NCBI RefSeq assembly: GCF_000016385.1
Contig: NC_009376.1
Location: 1,984,001 to 2,048,000 of the forward strand
DNA length: 64,000 nucleotides
Reading direction: 5' to 3'
Origin: Pyrobaculum arsenaticum DSM 13514
Lineage (GTDB): Archaea > Thermoproteota > Thermoprotei > Thermoproteales > Thermoproteaceae
Part shown: positions 25,448 to 33,597 of the stretch, piece by piece
Layout of the letters: the number at the start of each line of letters is the position of its first letter
Position numbering within the stretch: position 1 is the first letter of the stretch
Program-made: the position numbers and the translations under genes
Notes under the pieces: model-generated
Database searches by the model: none
Told to the model about the DNA's origin: nothing
The model's input: only the letters and a program-made list of their open reading frames with translations

Positions 25448-26234
25448 CAATGCCCCCAGCCACCGCCAATGCCCCCACCACGACGTTCACCAAGGCGGCG
25501 CGGCCGCTCTTGGCAAATCTCAACAAGGCGCTGATCGTTGCCAGGCTTACCACTACTCCGACCGCCATGGCTAATGCGGCCTCCGGCGTGGCGACCGCGC
25601 CCTTTTCAGTCAGATACGACAAAACCGCCGCGCCTAGGCCAGCTATTGGGACTAGGGCAAACGACGCCTTGAAAGCCTCCTCTGGCTTATAGCCCAGCAA
25701 CAGCAGAGCGGACGTGGTAGCTCCTGATCTGCTCACCCCGGGCAATACAGAGAGGGCTTGGGCGATGCCCACAAGAGCCATGTCGCGTAGAGTCATGTCG
25801 CCAAACGTTTTCAGGCCGGCGGCGGTACGCTTTGCCTTTTGCAAGAGAAATGCGTTAAGCATAACCGCGAGGCCCAGCGCGATCATTAGCCACCCCGCGG
25901 CGGCGCTTCCCATTAAGGATGTCCTCGCCGTGAGGTAGAGCGGCAAGCCAACAACCGCGGTAACCACGGTGGTGAACACGAAGTAGGTAAGCCACCTGCG
26001 CCCCGCCCTGTCGCCCAAAAGGCCGCGTAGCGCGCTTGCGTAGACGCCCCTGAAATAGAGAAGAGCGGCTATCACAGACGCCGCCTCTAAAAATAGCCCC
26101 AGCGAGTAGGCCAAAGCCGGGGAGTAGCCCATCAGCGCCGTGGCGACGAACATGATTTGGGTCTTACTGCTTATGGGCAACCACTCCGCCACGCCCTGTA
26201 CAATACCCAGCAAGATGAAAACGCCGATGTCCAC
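25425..26234 (-). CDS. uppP: Undecaprenyl-diphosphatase-like protein (BacA/UppP family)
   Basis: The 269-residue integral membrane protein carries both BacA motifs: GIVQGVAEWLPISSKTQ at 10-26 and PGVSRSGATTSALLLLGY near 164-181 (Ser and Arg active site). In bacteria it recycles undecaprenyl diphosphate. Archaea use dolichol carriers, so here it probably dephosphorylates a dolichyl diphosphate for glycosylation of surface proteins. Start is GTG 26234; a TTTTTAAT box near 26255-26262 gives leaderless spacing and overlaps the promoter of the divergent DUF6884-like gene. Confidence 0.88.
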   Translation of the reverse strand: MDIGVFILLGIVQGVAEWLPISSKTQIMFVATALMGYSPALAYSLGLFLEAASVIAALLYFRGVYASALRGLLGDRAGRRWLTYFVFTTVVTAVVGLPLYLTARTSLMGSAAAGWLMIALGLAVMLNAFLLQKAKRTAAGLKTFGDMTLRDMALVGIAQALSVLPGVSRSGATTSALLLLGYKPEEAFKASFALVPIAGLGAAVLSYLTEKGAVATPEAALAMAVGVVVSLATISALLRFAKSGRAALVNVVVGALAVAGGIVRLSAPG

Positions 26235-26271
26235 GGCGGCTCTGTATAAATTCCATTAAAAAAGGTTTAGT

Positions 26272-26748
26272 GTGATCTCCGTTGTCACCAACTGCACTGC
26301 GGAGAAGCTTCCCACGCCCAGTCTCGCCAGAGAGCTCTACAGAGGCCCCTCCGTTAGGAGGATTGCAAAAGTGGTAGACGAAGCGAGGGCCACCGGCATA
26401 CCTGTGGCGTTCTACATAATATCGGCGCGCTACGGGCTAGTCGAGGAACACCAAGTTTTGGAGCCCTACGACGAAACTCTCAGCGGGCGGAGCGATGCGG
26501 AGATAAAAAAATGGGCAAGAGAAGTGGGTCTACTCGACGCTTTTAAAAGACTGGCGGAGACGTCGACAGTGTTTCTTGTGGTCTCTAGGCCGTATTTCAA
26601 GGCAGTTGAGGAGGTGGCATGTGAGTACGACGTCTACGTCTTGGCACCATACAGGGCGTGCGGCCGGTGGGTGAAGACAGGTAATTTCAACAAGCATATA
26701 GTTCTCAGGAATTTGCTACTCAGCCTATCGGGAATCAGCAAAGGGTGA
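26272..26748 (+). CDS. DUF6884-like protein
   Basis: The 158-residue protein starts at GTG 26272, 25 nt after TATAAATT (26244-26251). It opens with a strand SVVTNCTAEKLPTPSLARELY and contains YIISARYGLVEEHQVLEPYDE near 50-70, which fits the family pattern of SAxYGLL/VxxxxxxxPYD seen in DUF6884 proteins. A later LVVSRPYFKAVEEVA and YRACGRW follow. The family is thought to relate to tRNA-modifying or nucleotide-binding folds, but its function is unknown to me. Confidence 0.7.
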   Translation: MISVVTNCTAEKLPTPSLARELYRGPSVRRIAKVVDEARATGIPVAFYIISARYGLVEEHQVLEPYDETLSGRSDAEIKKWAREVGLLDAFKRLAETSTVFLVVSRPYFKAVEEVACEYDVYVLAPYRACGRWVKTGNFNKHIVLRNLLLSLSGISKG

Positions 26749-26885
26749 GCTCGGCACCTATAAGCCACTGGCGGGTCATCACACCACTTACCCTACCACG
26801 CCATTAAATGTTTTCGGACACCATCGCAACGGGCATCTCGCAGTTGCCTTGTTTTTATCTACATGATCCTCTACGTGTGGATTTA
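26749..26885. other. Intergenic stretch before the IS605-like relic, nothing recognised
   Basis: No open frame with protein-like composition. TTAAATG near 26802 and TTTTTATC near 26852 are weakly TATA-like. GTGATGA occurs on the minus strand near 26780 but has no D box at a suitable distance. Confidence 0.4.
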
Positions 26886-27037
26886 GCTGACATCCTCCCC
26901 CACTAAAGGGCGGCTCTTTACAGTCTTGTAATGCCGCCTGGACACAATATTGGAGGAAGATAATCGGCCCAGGACGCCTCTTTCACCAGCTTCAACCGGG
27001 TCTTCTCCTCACCCGCAAGTTTGGCTGTTATATGCAA
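26886..27037 (-). mobile_element. Possible IS200/IS605-type (tnpB) relic: right-end hairpin plus a short N-terminal frame
   Basis: On the minus strand the end reads GCCGCCCTTTAGTGGGGGAG and then GATGTCAGC (26914-26886). This resembles the CCCTTTAGGGCGGGGAGGATGTC type of end that follows tnpB genes and forms the 3-prime end of their guide RNAs. Directly upstream on the same strand a 39-codon frame (27037-26918) reads LHITAKLAGEEKTRLKLV and onward to SWADYLPP before stopping, as if a longer gene had been cut short. No catalytic DED residues or zinc ribbon remain. Identification of the N-terminus as TnpB is a guess; the end motif is the main support. Confidence 0.42.
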
Positions 27038-27067
27038 ATTTAAAATCTTGTCTCATGATTATACCTC

Positions 27068-28210
27068 ATGATTCCTATCAGCGTAATGGTTGCCGGTGTG
27101 GGCACCACCTCTTTTAAAGTCAAGGGCAGATTCGGCGTACAGAAACCCAGCGACTTCTCAGCACCTCTTAGGCCTATTGTGAGCTGGAATATCACTAGGC
27201 GGTGCAACCTACGCTGTGTCCACTGCTACATAGACGCGGGGCCTGCCGAGGCTGGAGAGCTGACCACGAAGGAGGCTCTGGACGTCGTTGACCAAATGGC
27301 CGAGGTGGGGGTACCTTTGATATTGTTTACGGGGGGCGAACCGCTGATCCGCCCCGACTTCTTCGAAATCGCCGAACAAGCGAGGGACGTGGGGATTAAG
27401 CTTGTGCTTTCCACAAACGGCACCCTCATCACGCCGGAGGTGGCTAAAAGGCTGAGGGAGGTCGGCTTCGTCTATGTGGGAGTTAGCCTAGACTCGGTGA
27501 GCGCTGACTTCCACGACAAGTTTAGGGGGGTGCCTGGTAGCTTCGCCGGGGCTCTTGCAGGCATAAAAAACGCCGTGGCCGCCGGCCTCGACGTCGGCCT
27601 CCGTTTCGTGGTCACAGCGAAGAACATACACGAGGTAGGCCACTACGTCGACTTCGCCGCCGCGCTGGGCGTCAAGCGCATAACCTTCTACCACCTCTCT
27701 GCCGCTGGGAGGGCCCAAAAGCTGGAGGAGGACTGGTGGTACACCCCGCAACAGTATAGGCAGTTTATCGAAACCCTAATATCTAAGGCGAGGCAGTACG
27801 CCGGCGTGTTAGAAATTGAGACCACTCTTGCCCCATACGATGGCATTTACATAGCCCTGACCCTGGGCGGGGGGGACGCCAAGTATCTAGAATTTGTGGA
27901 GTCCACAGGGGGGTGTGGCAGAAAGATCGTGTCAATCTACCCAAACGGCGATGTGTACCCGTGCCAGTTCGTTGACTTCTACAAGCTTGGCAACGTCCGG
28001 GAGAAGAGGCTAAGAGAAATCTTAGCCCCCGAGAGATTGGCTCCCTTCGTTGAGACAGATAAATTCCTCAAAGGCCCTAAGTGCTCAGCCTGTCCTTACA
28101 AGAGGTACTGCAAGGGCGGGGACAGGACCAGGGCGTACTATCTGACCGGCGACATATTTGGCGACGATCCCCTCTGCCCCATACCGACTTTGTTCAACGA
28201 CAAAAAATGA
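27068..28210 (+). CDS. ahbC: Radical SAM/SPASM haem-synthesis enzyme, AhbC (NirJ-like)
   Basis: The 380-residue protein has a radical SAM core with [20 protein letters not shown] near 38-57 (CxxxCxxC), [13 protein letters not shown] near 93-105, STNGT and GVSLDS. A SPASM domain follows with [21 protein letters not shown] near 280-300 and [21 protein letters not shown] near 339-359. The order matches NirJ/AhbC: AhbC removes acetate side chains from 12,18-didecarboxysiroheme to give Fe-coproporphyrin III. AAATTTAAAA (27036-27046) lies about 25 nt before the ATG. The stop overlaps hemC as ATGA. The AhbC versus AhbD choice rests on similarity to NirJ. Confidence 0.75.
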   Translation: MIPISVMVAGVGTTSFKVKGRFGVQKPSDFSAPLRPIVSWNITRRCNLRCVHCYIDAGPAEAGELTTKEALDVVDQMAEVGVPLILFTGGEPLIRPDFFEIAEQARDVGIKLVLSTNGTLITPEVAKRLREVGFVYVGVSLDSVSADFHDKFRGVPGSFAGALAGIKNAVAAGLDVGLRFVVTAKNIHEVGHYVDFAAALGVKRITFYHLSAAGRAQKLEEDWWYTPQQYRQFIETLISKARQYAGVLEIETTLAPYDGIYIALTLGGGDAKYLEFVESTGGCGRKIVSIYPNGDVYPCQFVDFYKLGNVREKRLREILAPERLAPFVETDKFLKGPKCSACPYKRYCKGGDRTRAYYLTGDIFGDDPLCPIPTLFNDKK

Positions 28211-29100
28211 GACTAGTAGTGGCAACTAGGGGGAGCAAGCTGAGCATGCTCCAAACAGAGGAGTTGCTCGCGCAGATAAAGGCCGTTGAGCCTAGCATTG
28301 AGTTCGAGATAAAGATCGTGAAGACGACTGGAGATGAGGTACAAGACAAGCCGCTTTATCAGATAGGGGTAAAGGGCATTTTCGAGAAGGAGGTAAACCT
28401 GGCGGTGCTGAGGGGCGAGGCGGATGTCGCTGTGCATTCGCTTAAGGATCTCCCGTCGGAGCTTTCGCCGGGGCTTGTCCTCGCCGGGTTTTCTAAAAGG
28501 GCGCCGCCCTTCGATGCGGTAGTAAGCACGGCTGGGTACGTCCTCGAAACGTTGCCCCGGGGCGCTTTGGTCGGCACCTCCAGCGTTAGGAGAGCTGAGT
28601 TCGTGAAGGCTATCAGGCCCGATGTGAGGGTTGAGCCGCTGAGGGGGAACGTCGATACTAGGATCAACAAAATACTCCAGGGTAAGTACGATGCTGCTAT
28701 TATGGCAGTCGCCGGCATATATAGGCTATACGGAGCCTCGCCCCCCATAAAGCTGGCAGTCTTGAGGCCTGAGGTCTTGCCCCCACCGCCAGGCCAGGGC
28801 ATCGTCGCGGCCGTTGTGAGGGAGGCCGATAGTTGGTTAATTGATTTGTTAAAGAAGGCGAGCGACCCCAAAGCCTCGTTGGAAGCAATTGCTGAGAGGG
28901 AATTCCTCAAGGCCGTGGGCGCCGGTTGTCATGTGGCTATCGGAGGCGTGGCATTCGCTAGAAATGACACTGTGGAATTCATAGCGGGATACGCCTCCGG
29001 CGGCAGGAAGTACATAGTCAGGGTTGTAGGCGACGACCCTGTTGAGGTGGGGCGGAGGGCCGCGGAGGAAATCCGTAAGTTTAAAGACGGAGACGTTTAG
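28207..29100 (+). CDS. hemC: Hydroxymethylbilane synthase (porphobilinogen deaminase)
   Basis: ATG 28207 overlaps the ahbC stop. The 297-residue enzyme has [19 protein letters not shown] at 2-20, [10 protein letters not shown] near 77-86, [10 protein letters not shown] near 118-127, [13 protein letters not shown] near 140-152, and [12 protein letters not shown] near 237-248, whose cysteine carries the dipyrromethane cofactor. It joins four porphobilinogen units into hydroxymethylbilane, the third common step of tetrapyrrole synthesis. It is translationally coupled to ahbC and ends against the convergent ahbAB gene with a four-base overlap. Confidence 0.95.
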   Translation: MRLVVATRGSKLSMLQTEELLAQIKAVEPSIEFEIKIVKTTGDEVQDKPLYQIGVKGIFEKEVNLAVLRGEADVAVHSLKDLPSELSPGLVLAGFSKRAPPFDAVVSTAGYVLETLPRGALVGTSSVRRAEFVKAIRPDVRVEPLRGNVDTRINKILQGKYDAAIMAVAGIYRLYGASPPIKLAVLRPEVLPPPPGQGIVAAVVREADSWLIDLLKKASDPKASLEAIAEREFLKAVGAGCHVAIGGVAFARNDTVEFIAGYASGGRKYIVRVVGDDPVEVGRRAAEEIRKFKDGDV

Positions 29101-30068
29101 TCCTCAGCCACCTTCTCTACGCGCCGTGCCATTTCCCTCCCGCCTAGGAAGTCCCTGACGCTGTAGAGTAACTTATACTCCCTCACGCCAAGCTTCCTCA
29201 ACGCCTCCCCGACGTAGTCCTCAATGACTTGTCTTGACACGCCGTGCACCATAAAGTAACACGGGTATTCCCACTTCCCAGGCACTGTGTTGCGGAGGAC
29301 GACGTGAGTGGAGATGGGCAACCCCGCTATTTCCTCGCACTTGGCGTCTCTCATCACCACCATGGCGTTTTCCCTAAAACCGGCTTTCTCTCCGTCTAAA
29401 GTGGCGTGGAGGTCGCGGAGTATGCCCAGCTCTATGAGCTGCCTTATCTTCTGCAAGGCCTCCTGCACCGACACGCCTAGGACCTGCGCCGCCTCTTTAA
29501 AAGGCTCGGGGGTCAAGGGCAGGGATTTTATCTTGCCGAAAAACGCCATTGGGACGCCCGCCTCGGAGACGCTTGGGGGGTTCTCCGGCATTATGTAGCC
29601 TTTGGTCCAGGAAATGCCCTTTCTGAGATCGAAGCGGACGTCCACCTTGTAGCTCCTAAGCGAATACAGAATGATGTAATCTAGCCCGTACTTCTTCGCG
29701 ACGGCGGCTATCTTGGCCTCCAGCTCCTCCTTCGTCTGGGCCTTCGTTACGAACCACAGGTTGTACGGCTTGTAGTCCCGCTGGAAGTTGTGGCTGACGT
29801 AGGGGTCTCTGTTCACCTCGGCGGCGACCTCTTCTATTACGTCCTCGGGAACCGCCATGCCCACCAGCGCCGCCGTGAGACCTCGGCTTCTGTAGTTTAG
29901 GATTGCCCCTATCCTTTTCAAAACGCCCCATGTAACGGCCTCCCTCAGCTTACTTATCACCCACTCCTCGCTGGCGCCTATCCTCTCGGCGACGGCAAGG
30001 AAGGGTCTCTCGACAAGGGGGAAGTTGTACTGCACCTCCATGAGGAGATCCACCGTCTTCGTGTCCAT
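29097..30068 (-). CDS. ahbAB: Siroheme decarboxylase, fused AhbA-AhbB
   Basis: The 323-residue protein contains two tandem AsnC/Lrp-type units. The first (1-165) has a HTH-like start ([20 protein letters not shown]) and [17 protein letters not shown] near 98-114. The second (about 180-323) has [20 protein letters not shown] and [20 protein letters not shown] near 257-276. AhbA and AhbB are normally separate subunits of the decarboxylase that turns siroheme into 12,18-didecarboxysiroheme. Here both fold units are in one chain, as in NirDL-type fusions. It lies next to hemC and ahbC, which supports the haem role over a regulator. Confidence 0.85.
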   Translation of the reverse strand: MDTKTVDLLMEVQYNFPLVERPFLAVAERIGASEEWVISKLREAVTWGVLKRIGAILNYRSRGLTAALVGMAVPEDVIEEVAAEVNRDPYVSHNFQRDYKPYNLWFVTKAQTKEELEAKIAAVAKKYGLDYIILYSLRSYKVDVRFDLRKGISWTKGYIMPENPPSVSEAGVPMAFFGKIKSLPLTPEPFKEAAQVLGVSVQEALQKIRQLIELGILRDLHATLDGEKAGFRENAMVVMRDAKCEEIAGLPISTHVVLRNTVPGKWEYPCYFMVHGVSRQVIEDYVGEALRKLGVREYKLLYSVRDFLGGREMARRVEKVAED

Positions 30069-30287
30069 ACCTCGTACGCGTTGTGGTCAGTTATAATTTT
30101 CGCGTCTATAATACGGCATCTTCTTAAGCCGCACTCGGAACATGCAAGAGCCAAGCGTCAACGCCTAGGCTATCCTACCACAACGCCCCCGCTTTGGTGT
30201 AACTACGCCGCTCGTCTAACTCCATCACAGCAACTATTCCGAAAGTTTTCTAAGTTTTTAAGGTCGCTTATAGGCACATGCGCGGAG
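30069..30287. other. Intergenic region between ahbAB and the PaREP relic
   Basis: It holds the ahbAB promoter region (TTATAAC near 30092 read on the minus strand). A TTTTTAAGG box at 30254-30262 probably served the decayed PaREP gene. No other gene is visible. Confidence 0.4.
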
Positions 30288-30759
30288 TTGCCAAGGTTTG
30301 TTCTTGAATTGTTTGAGAGGAGGTCGGACGGCGGAGATTTAGTCGTGTATCTGGTAGAGCTTCTCAGGTGGAGCTTGATTCAGAGAACCGCAGGGCTTTC
30401 AACGTCGAGTCATCTGAGTGGTTTTGGGAGGAGGGGATCCGGCTTTTAGAAAAAGCGATTATAGTCAAGCTGGTGAGAAGATGTGGAACTCTGTCGTGAA
30501 AGCGGTTAAGGCGGTGGCAGAGAGAAGAGAGTGGTACCTCGACGCTCACAGACTTATTTGAGCGGACCTGAGGCGAATGCCCAAGAAGCGGGCGATGCTA
30601 TATATATAAAGCTATTCGCCGAGGTTGGAGCAACTACACCAAAACTTCTACGAAGAGCACCTCGACGAGTACGATATGAGGATTCTCGCAGAGTCAGCAA
30701 GGGAACTTCGTATCAAGCTACTAGCATTGATCCAAGGCCGAGGCTGAGATTAGTTTTAA
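30288..30759 (+). pseudogene. PaREP1/PaREP8-family pseudogene with frameshifts and stops
   Basis: Pieces of one protein appear in successive frames: LPRFVLELFERRSDGGDLVV (from 30288), a frameshift near 30366, then SSEWFWEEGIRLLEK, another shift near 30452, then SDYSQAGEKMWNSVVKAVKA with ERREWYLDAHRLI, a TGA near 30559, a TAA near 30607, and finally LEQLHQNFYEEHLDEYDMRI with ARELRIKLLAL. The QAGEKMW and LHxNFYE motifs are hallmarks of the PaREP1/PaREP8 proteins. At least two frameshifts and two nonsense codons make it non-functional. A TATA-like box remains upstream. Confidence 0.8.
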
Positions 30760-30892
30760 GTCTTTTATCACTAAGCCAACGCCCTCTAGACGCTTTTCAC
30801 TTGCCTAAGAGAACGACGCAACATAATACGTCTGCATCAGCGCTTGACCCTCCGCGAACCTCTAGAGGCCTATCGCCGTGGTGCAGGTCATG

Positions 30893-31909
30893 CTAAAACG
30901 GCACGCCCTCCTTCAACCACCTGGCGGCTTCGAGGGCGTGGTAGGTGAGGATTAGCTGAGCTCCTGCCCTCTTTATGGCGGTTAGTATCTCCAACGTGAC
31001 GATGCGTTCGTCTACGTAGCCGAGGGAGGCGGCGGCTTTGACCATGGAGTACTCCCCCGACACATTGTAAGCGGCGAGGGGCGCCCACGGGTAGTGCGTC
31101 TTCACGAGGCGGATTACGTCGAGGTATGCCAGCGCCGGCTTGACCATGACGATATCTGCGCCTTCTTCTAAGTCGAGCATAACCTCCTTGACGGCCTCGT
31201 AGGCGTTTCTGGGGTCCATCTGGTACGTCCTCCTGTCGCCGAACTTAGGCGCAGAGGCCGCCGCCACTCTGAAAGGGCCATAGAACGCAGAGGCGTACTT
31301 GGCGCTGTAGGCCATTATCCCCACGTCGTGGAAGCCGTGGGCGTCTAGGGCTTTTCTTATTTCGGCTACTTGCCCGTCCATCATGCCGCTCGGCGCTACA
31401 AAATCCGCACCGGCGTCGGCGTAGGTCACTGCCTCTTTTGCGTACAGCTTTATAGTCTCGTCGTTGTCCACATACCACCTTCCCCGCCTCTCTCTTACAA
31501 TGCCGCAGTGGCCGTGGTCTGTGTACTCGCAGAGACAGACATCGGCGAACACAAGCAACTTGTCGCCGAAGGTCTGTTTTAGCAACCGGATGGCGTTCGG
31601 CACCACGCCGTGTGGGTCGTAGCCAGGGGACCCAGCCGAGTCTTTAAGCTCGTCGGGCACCACCCCGAAGAGAATCACCTTGTTCACGCCCAAGGCGAGG
31701 GCCTCCTCCACGTGCCTTGTCAATTCGTCCCCCACTGGCCACCTGTACTGGCCGGGCATGGAGGGTATTTGCTCCTTCTCGCCGGAAGGCTTGACAAAAA
31801 TGGGGTATATGAAGTCGCTGGGATCTAACGACGTCTCCGCCACGGCGTCTCTAATCAGCTTGCTGGCTCTGAGACGCCTAGGCCTGTGCTGGGGGAACCG
31901 CACATGCAT
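30893..31909 (-). CDS. hemB: Porphobilinogen synthase (delta-aminolevulinate dehydratase)
   Basis: The 338-residue enzyme has the family sequence throughout: PMFV-type opening FIYPIFVKPS near 33-42, DVCLCEYTDHGHCG near 125-138 (zinc-site cysteines), VAPSGMMDGQV near 177-187, YSAKYASAFYGPFR near 206-219 (first Schiff-base Lys), MVKPALAYLDVI near 260-271 (second Lys), and YNVSGEYSM. It condenses two aminolevulinate molecules. The ATG is six bases after the sirC stop, so the two are one operon. The cysteine-rich site indicates a zinc-dependent type. Confidence 0.96.
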   Translation of the reverse strand: MHVRFPQHRPRRLRASKLIRDAVAETSLDPSDFIYPIFVKPSGEKEQIPSMPGQYRWPVGDELTRHVEEALALGVNKVILFGVVPDELKDSAGSPGYDPHGVVPNAIRLLKQTFGDKLLVFADVCLCEYTDHGHCGIVRERRGRWYVDNDETIKLYAKEAVTYADAGADFVAPSGMMDGQVAEIRKALDAHGFHDVGIMAYSAKYASAFYGPFRVAAASAPKFGDRRTYQMDPRNAYEAVKEVMLDLEEGADIVMVKPALAYLDVIRLVKTHYPWAPLAAYNVSGEYSMVKAAASLGYVDERIVTLEILTAIKRAGAQLILTYHALEAARWLKEGVPF

Positions 31910-31915
31910 GGTGGC

Positions 31916-32563
31916 TCAAGCTAAATTTAATATTTTTGACATTATTGCCCTGCCCCTGGCTAGGGCCTCCTGGGCTCTCCCCGCCTTTACCAGTTCGAGA
32001 AACTCCTCGTCCTCTACCAAGGCTTGGTAGTAGGCAAGTCTTTTTTTCGTCTCTTTTATAGCCTCTTTCGCCTCTGCCTTAAGTTGTTTGTAGATCTGGA
32101 AAAAGAGGGGGATCCAGCTGTTTTTGATACAGCCTTCTATTACGTCTAGCGAAAGGCGGGCTGGTGTGCCAGCCGCCCCTTCGCTCGTGACGGCTATTCT
32201 CAATCCCCCTACCACCCGCTCGTAGGGAACCACCACATGCGTCCTTGAGGCGTCTGTGGCGTCGTTTACGAGCTTCCCCATCGACTCAGCTTTTCTGAAC
32301 AGCTGCTCGGCGAGGACGGGGTCGTCGACAGCCACAACCACGACGTCGGCCCATCGAATATCGTCGGAGGGGTCGTACTGGTAGAGATCTACGAGCTTGA
32401 TCTCAACACCTAATACTTGAAGCTCCGGCACCACCTTCTTGGCCAACACCCTGACCTCCGCCCCGGCCGCCGAGAAGAACTTAGCCCTCCTGGCGCCCAC
32501 GGACCCCCCTCCGAAGACCAGAACCTTAAGTCTAGAGGCCTCCACCCAAAGAGGGATTCTCAT
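31916..32563 (-). CDS. sirC: Precorrin-2 dehydrogenase (SirC/CysG N-terminal type)
   Basis: The 215-residue protein has the NAD-binding start LKVLVFGGGSVGARRAKFF near 13-31, VVVVAVDDPVLAEQLFRKAE near 75-95, LVNDATDASRTHVVVPYERV (with Asn-Asp) and GLRIAVTSEGAAGTPARLSL near 121-140. A helical end follows. It oxidises precorrin-2 to sirohydrochlorin. The length and absence of a SUMT domain fit a single-function SirC/Met8-like protein; iron insertion is probably done by the CbiX-like protein at 38608. It heads the sirC-hemB operon; CTTTTTAAC near 32580-32588 is the likely TATA box. Confidence 0.9.
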   Translation of the reverse strand: MRIPLWVEASRLKVLVFGGGSVGARRAKFFSAAGAEVRVLAKKVVPELQVLGVEIKLVDLYQYDPSDDIRWADVVVVAVDDPVLAEQLFRKAESMGKLVNDATDASRTHVVVPYERVVGGLRIAVTSEGAAGTPARLSLDVIEGCIKNSWIPLFFQIYKQLKAEAKEAIKETKKRLAYYQALVEDEEFLELVKAGRAQEALARGRAIMSKILNLA

Positions 32564-32593
32564 ATGCGGAAAAAAACGTGAGTTAAAAAGGGG

Positions 32594-32788
32594 TTACACC
32601 CCGATTAGTCGCCTAATGGCGTCTACAAGACCGTTGAGTACATTGTTAGTGGCGTTGCGAAAGCCCAGTATTTGACCCACCGCGCTTTGGACAACGCCTG
32701 TTACGGTCATGGCGAAGGCGCTGATGAGCGCAATCGCGACTAACAGGAGAAGAACTTCCTCCACCAGCACCGCCCCTCTTGTCTTCAT
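32594..32788 (-). CDS. Small pilin-like protein (class III signal-like N-terminus)
   Basis: The 64-residue product begins MKTRGAVLVEEVLLLLVAIA and continues as one long hydrophobic helix, followed by a short polar tail (GQILGFRNATNNVLNGLVDA). A short basic leader ending in RGA, followed by a hydrophobic helix with a Glu at the fifth/sixth mature position, is typical of archaeal type IV pilins and archaellin-like proteins. Cleavage would be after the RG. NATN is a possible N-glycosylation site. CTTTTAAGC lies about 22 nt before the ATG, so it has its own promoter inside the haem cluster. The pilin role is inferred. Confidence 0.6.
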   Translation of the reverse strand: MKTRGAVLVEEVLLLLVAIALISAFAMTVTGVVQSAVGQILGFRNATNNVLNGLVDAIRRLIGV

Positions 32789-32814
32789 GTTTATAATTAT
32801 TGCTTAAAAGCAAC

Positions 32815-33447
32815 TTAACCAATCGCCCTAAGCGCCGCCTCAACTGCACTTTTAATTGTCGCCTCCTCAGCCACTAGGTGGGGGACGCCGAGCTGGACCA
32901 GCTTTTGGGAAGTCACGCTACCGATAGCCACGACAGTTCTCCCCCTTAGATCCACATATTTCGCCACGGCCTCCGCCACTTTTGCGCTCGTCAAGACCAC
33001 AGCCTCGGCGCGGCTTAAAATTCCCACAACCTCTCTGACCCTCTCCTCGTCTATTACGAGGTCGTACACCGCTACCTCGACGACATTAGGCACTAATGAC
33101 CGCAAAACTTCGTTCCCCGAGCTAGACCTTAAAACCACAACCCGGCCCGGGGCGAGGCTTTTCAAAAGCTCGGCGATCCCATAGCTCGTATATTCACGCG
33201 GCACCACACACTTCCCAACCCTCGCCGCGGTGGAGGGGCCAACACAAATCACACACCTAAACCTCCCCGCCAACGCCGCGATATCAACGGCGTCCGCTAC
33301 AACTGGGCTCATCACAACTAAGTAGTCGCCGTCAGGCACCTCCACCCCCCTTCTAGGCACAACCCTCCCAATCGACACGCAGAGAGCCCCCTCCGGACAC
33401 GGGCCGTCTTTTACCCTCACCACTACTACTCGGGAATCCACAGACAT
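32815..33447 (-). CDS. hemD: Uroporphyrinogen-III synthase
   Basis: The 210-residue protein shows the two-domain HemD layout: VVVMSPVVADAV near 43-54 (SP/TS motif region), VVVLRSSSGNEVLRSLVPN near 104-122, VYDLVIDEERVREVV, EAVVLTSAKVAEAVAKYV near 149-166 (the TS-type conserved region) and TVVAIGSVTSQKLVQLGVPH near 170-190. The family is poorly conserved, but context (sirC, hemB, SUMT) makes the call firm. It cyclises hydroxymethylbilane with D-ring inversion. TAATTAAG near 33466-33473 gives a leaderless spacing to the ATG. Confidence 0.88.
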   Translation of the reverse strand: MSVDSRVVVVRVKDGPCPEGALCVSIGRVVPRRGVEVPDGDYLVVMSPVVADAVDIAALAGRFRCVICVGPSTAARVGKCVVPREYTSYGIAELLKSLAPGRVVVLRSSSGNEVLRSLVPNVVEVAVYDLVIDEERVREVVGILSRAEAVVLTSAKVAEAVAKYVDLRGRTVVAIGSVTSQKLVQLGVPHLVAEEATIKSAVEAALRAIG

Positions 33448-33484
33448 TACTCAAGACGTAATTAAGTATGTGCCCGAACTGATA

Positions 33485-33503
33485 GCGGCTACACTGTAGC
33501 CGC
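33485..33503. repeat. Perfect palindrome GCGGCTACA-C-TGTAGCCGC
   Basis: Nine base pairs around one central base, in the 150-base gap between the SUMT gene (ends 33598) and hemD (starts 33447), about 40 bases upstream of the hemD start. Two weaker hairpins follow (GTGGG with CCCAC near 33515-33531). Candidate operator for hemD, or the 3-prime structure of the SUMT transcript. Confidence 0.5.
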
Positions 33504-33597
33504 GTACGTGACGTGGGCATCCATCCCACTTTCTGTAAATCTCAAGCAGTTAGGAAAGTGCTGGTTATCACCACGGTGACAACGAACTAGTGACAGC

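Noticed and set aside
26760..26800. GTGATGA on the minus strand near 26780 as a possible C/D RNA
   Set aside because: No CTGA D box at a suitable distance and no promoter at 25 nt.
29097..30068. Lrp/AsnC transcription regulator
   Set aside because: Two tandem halves with YNLWFV and EYPCYF-type motifs and the haem gene context fit siroheme decarboxylase better.
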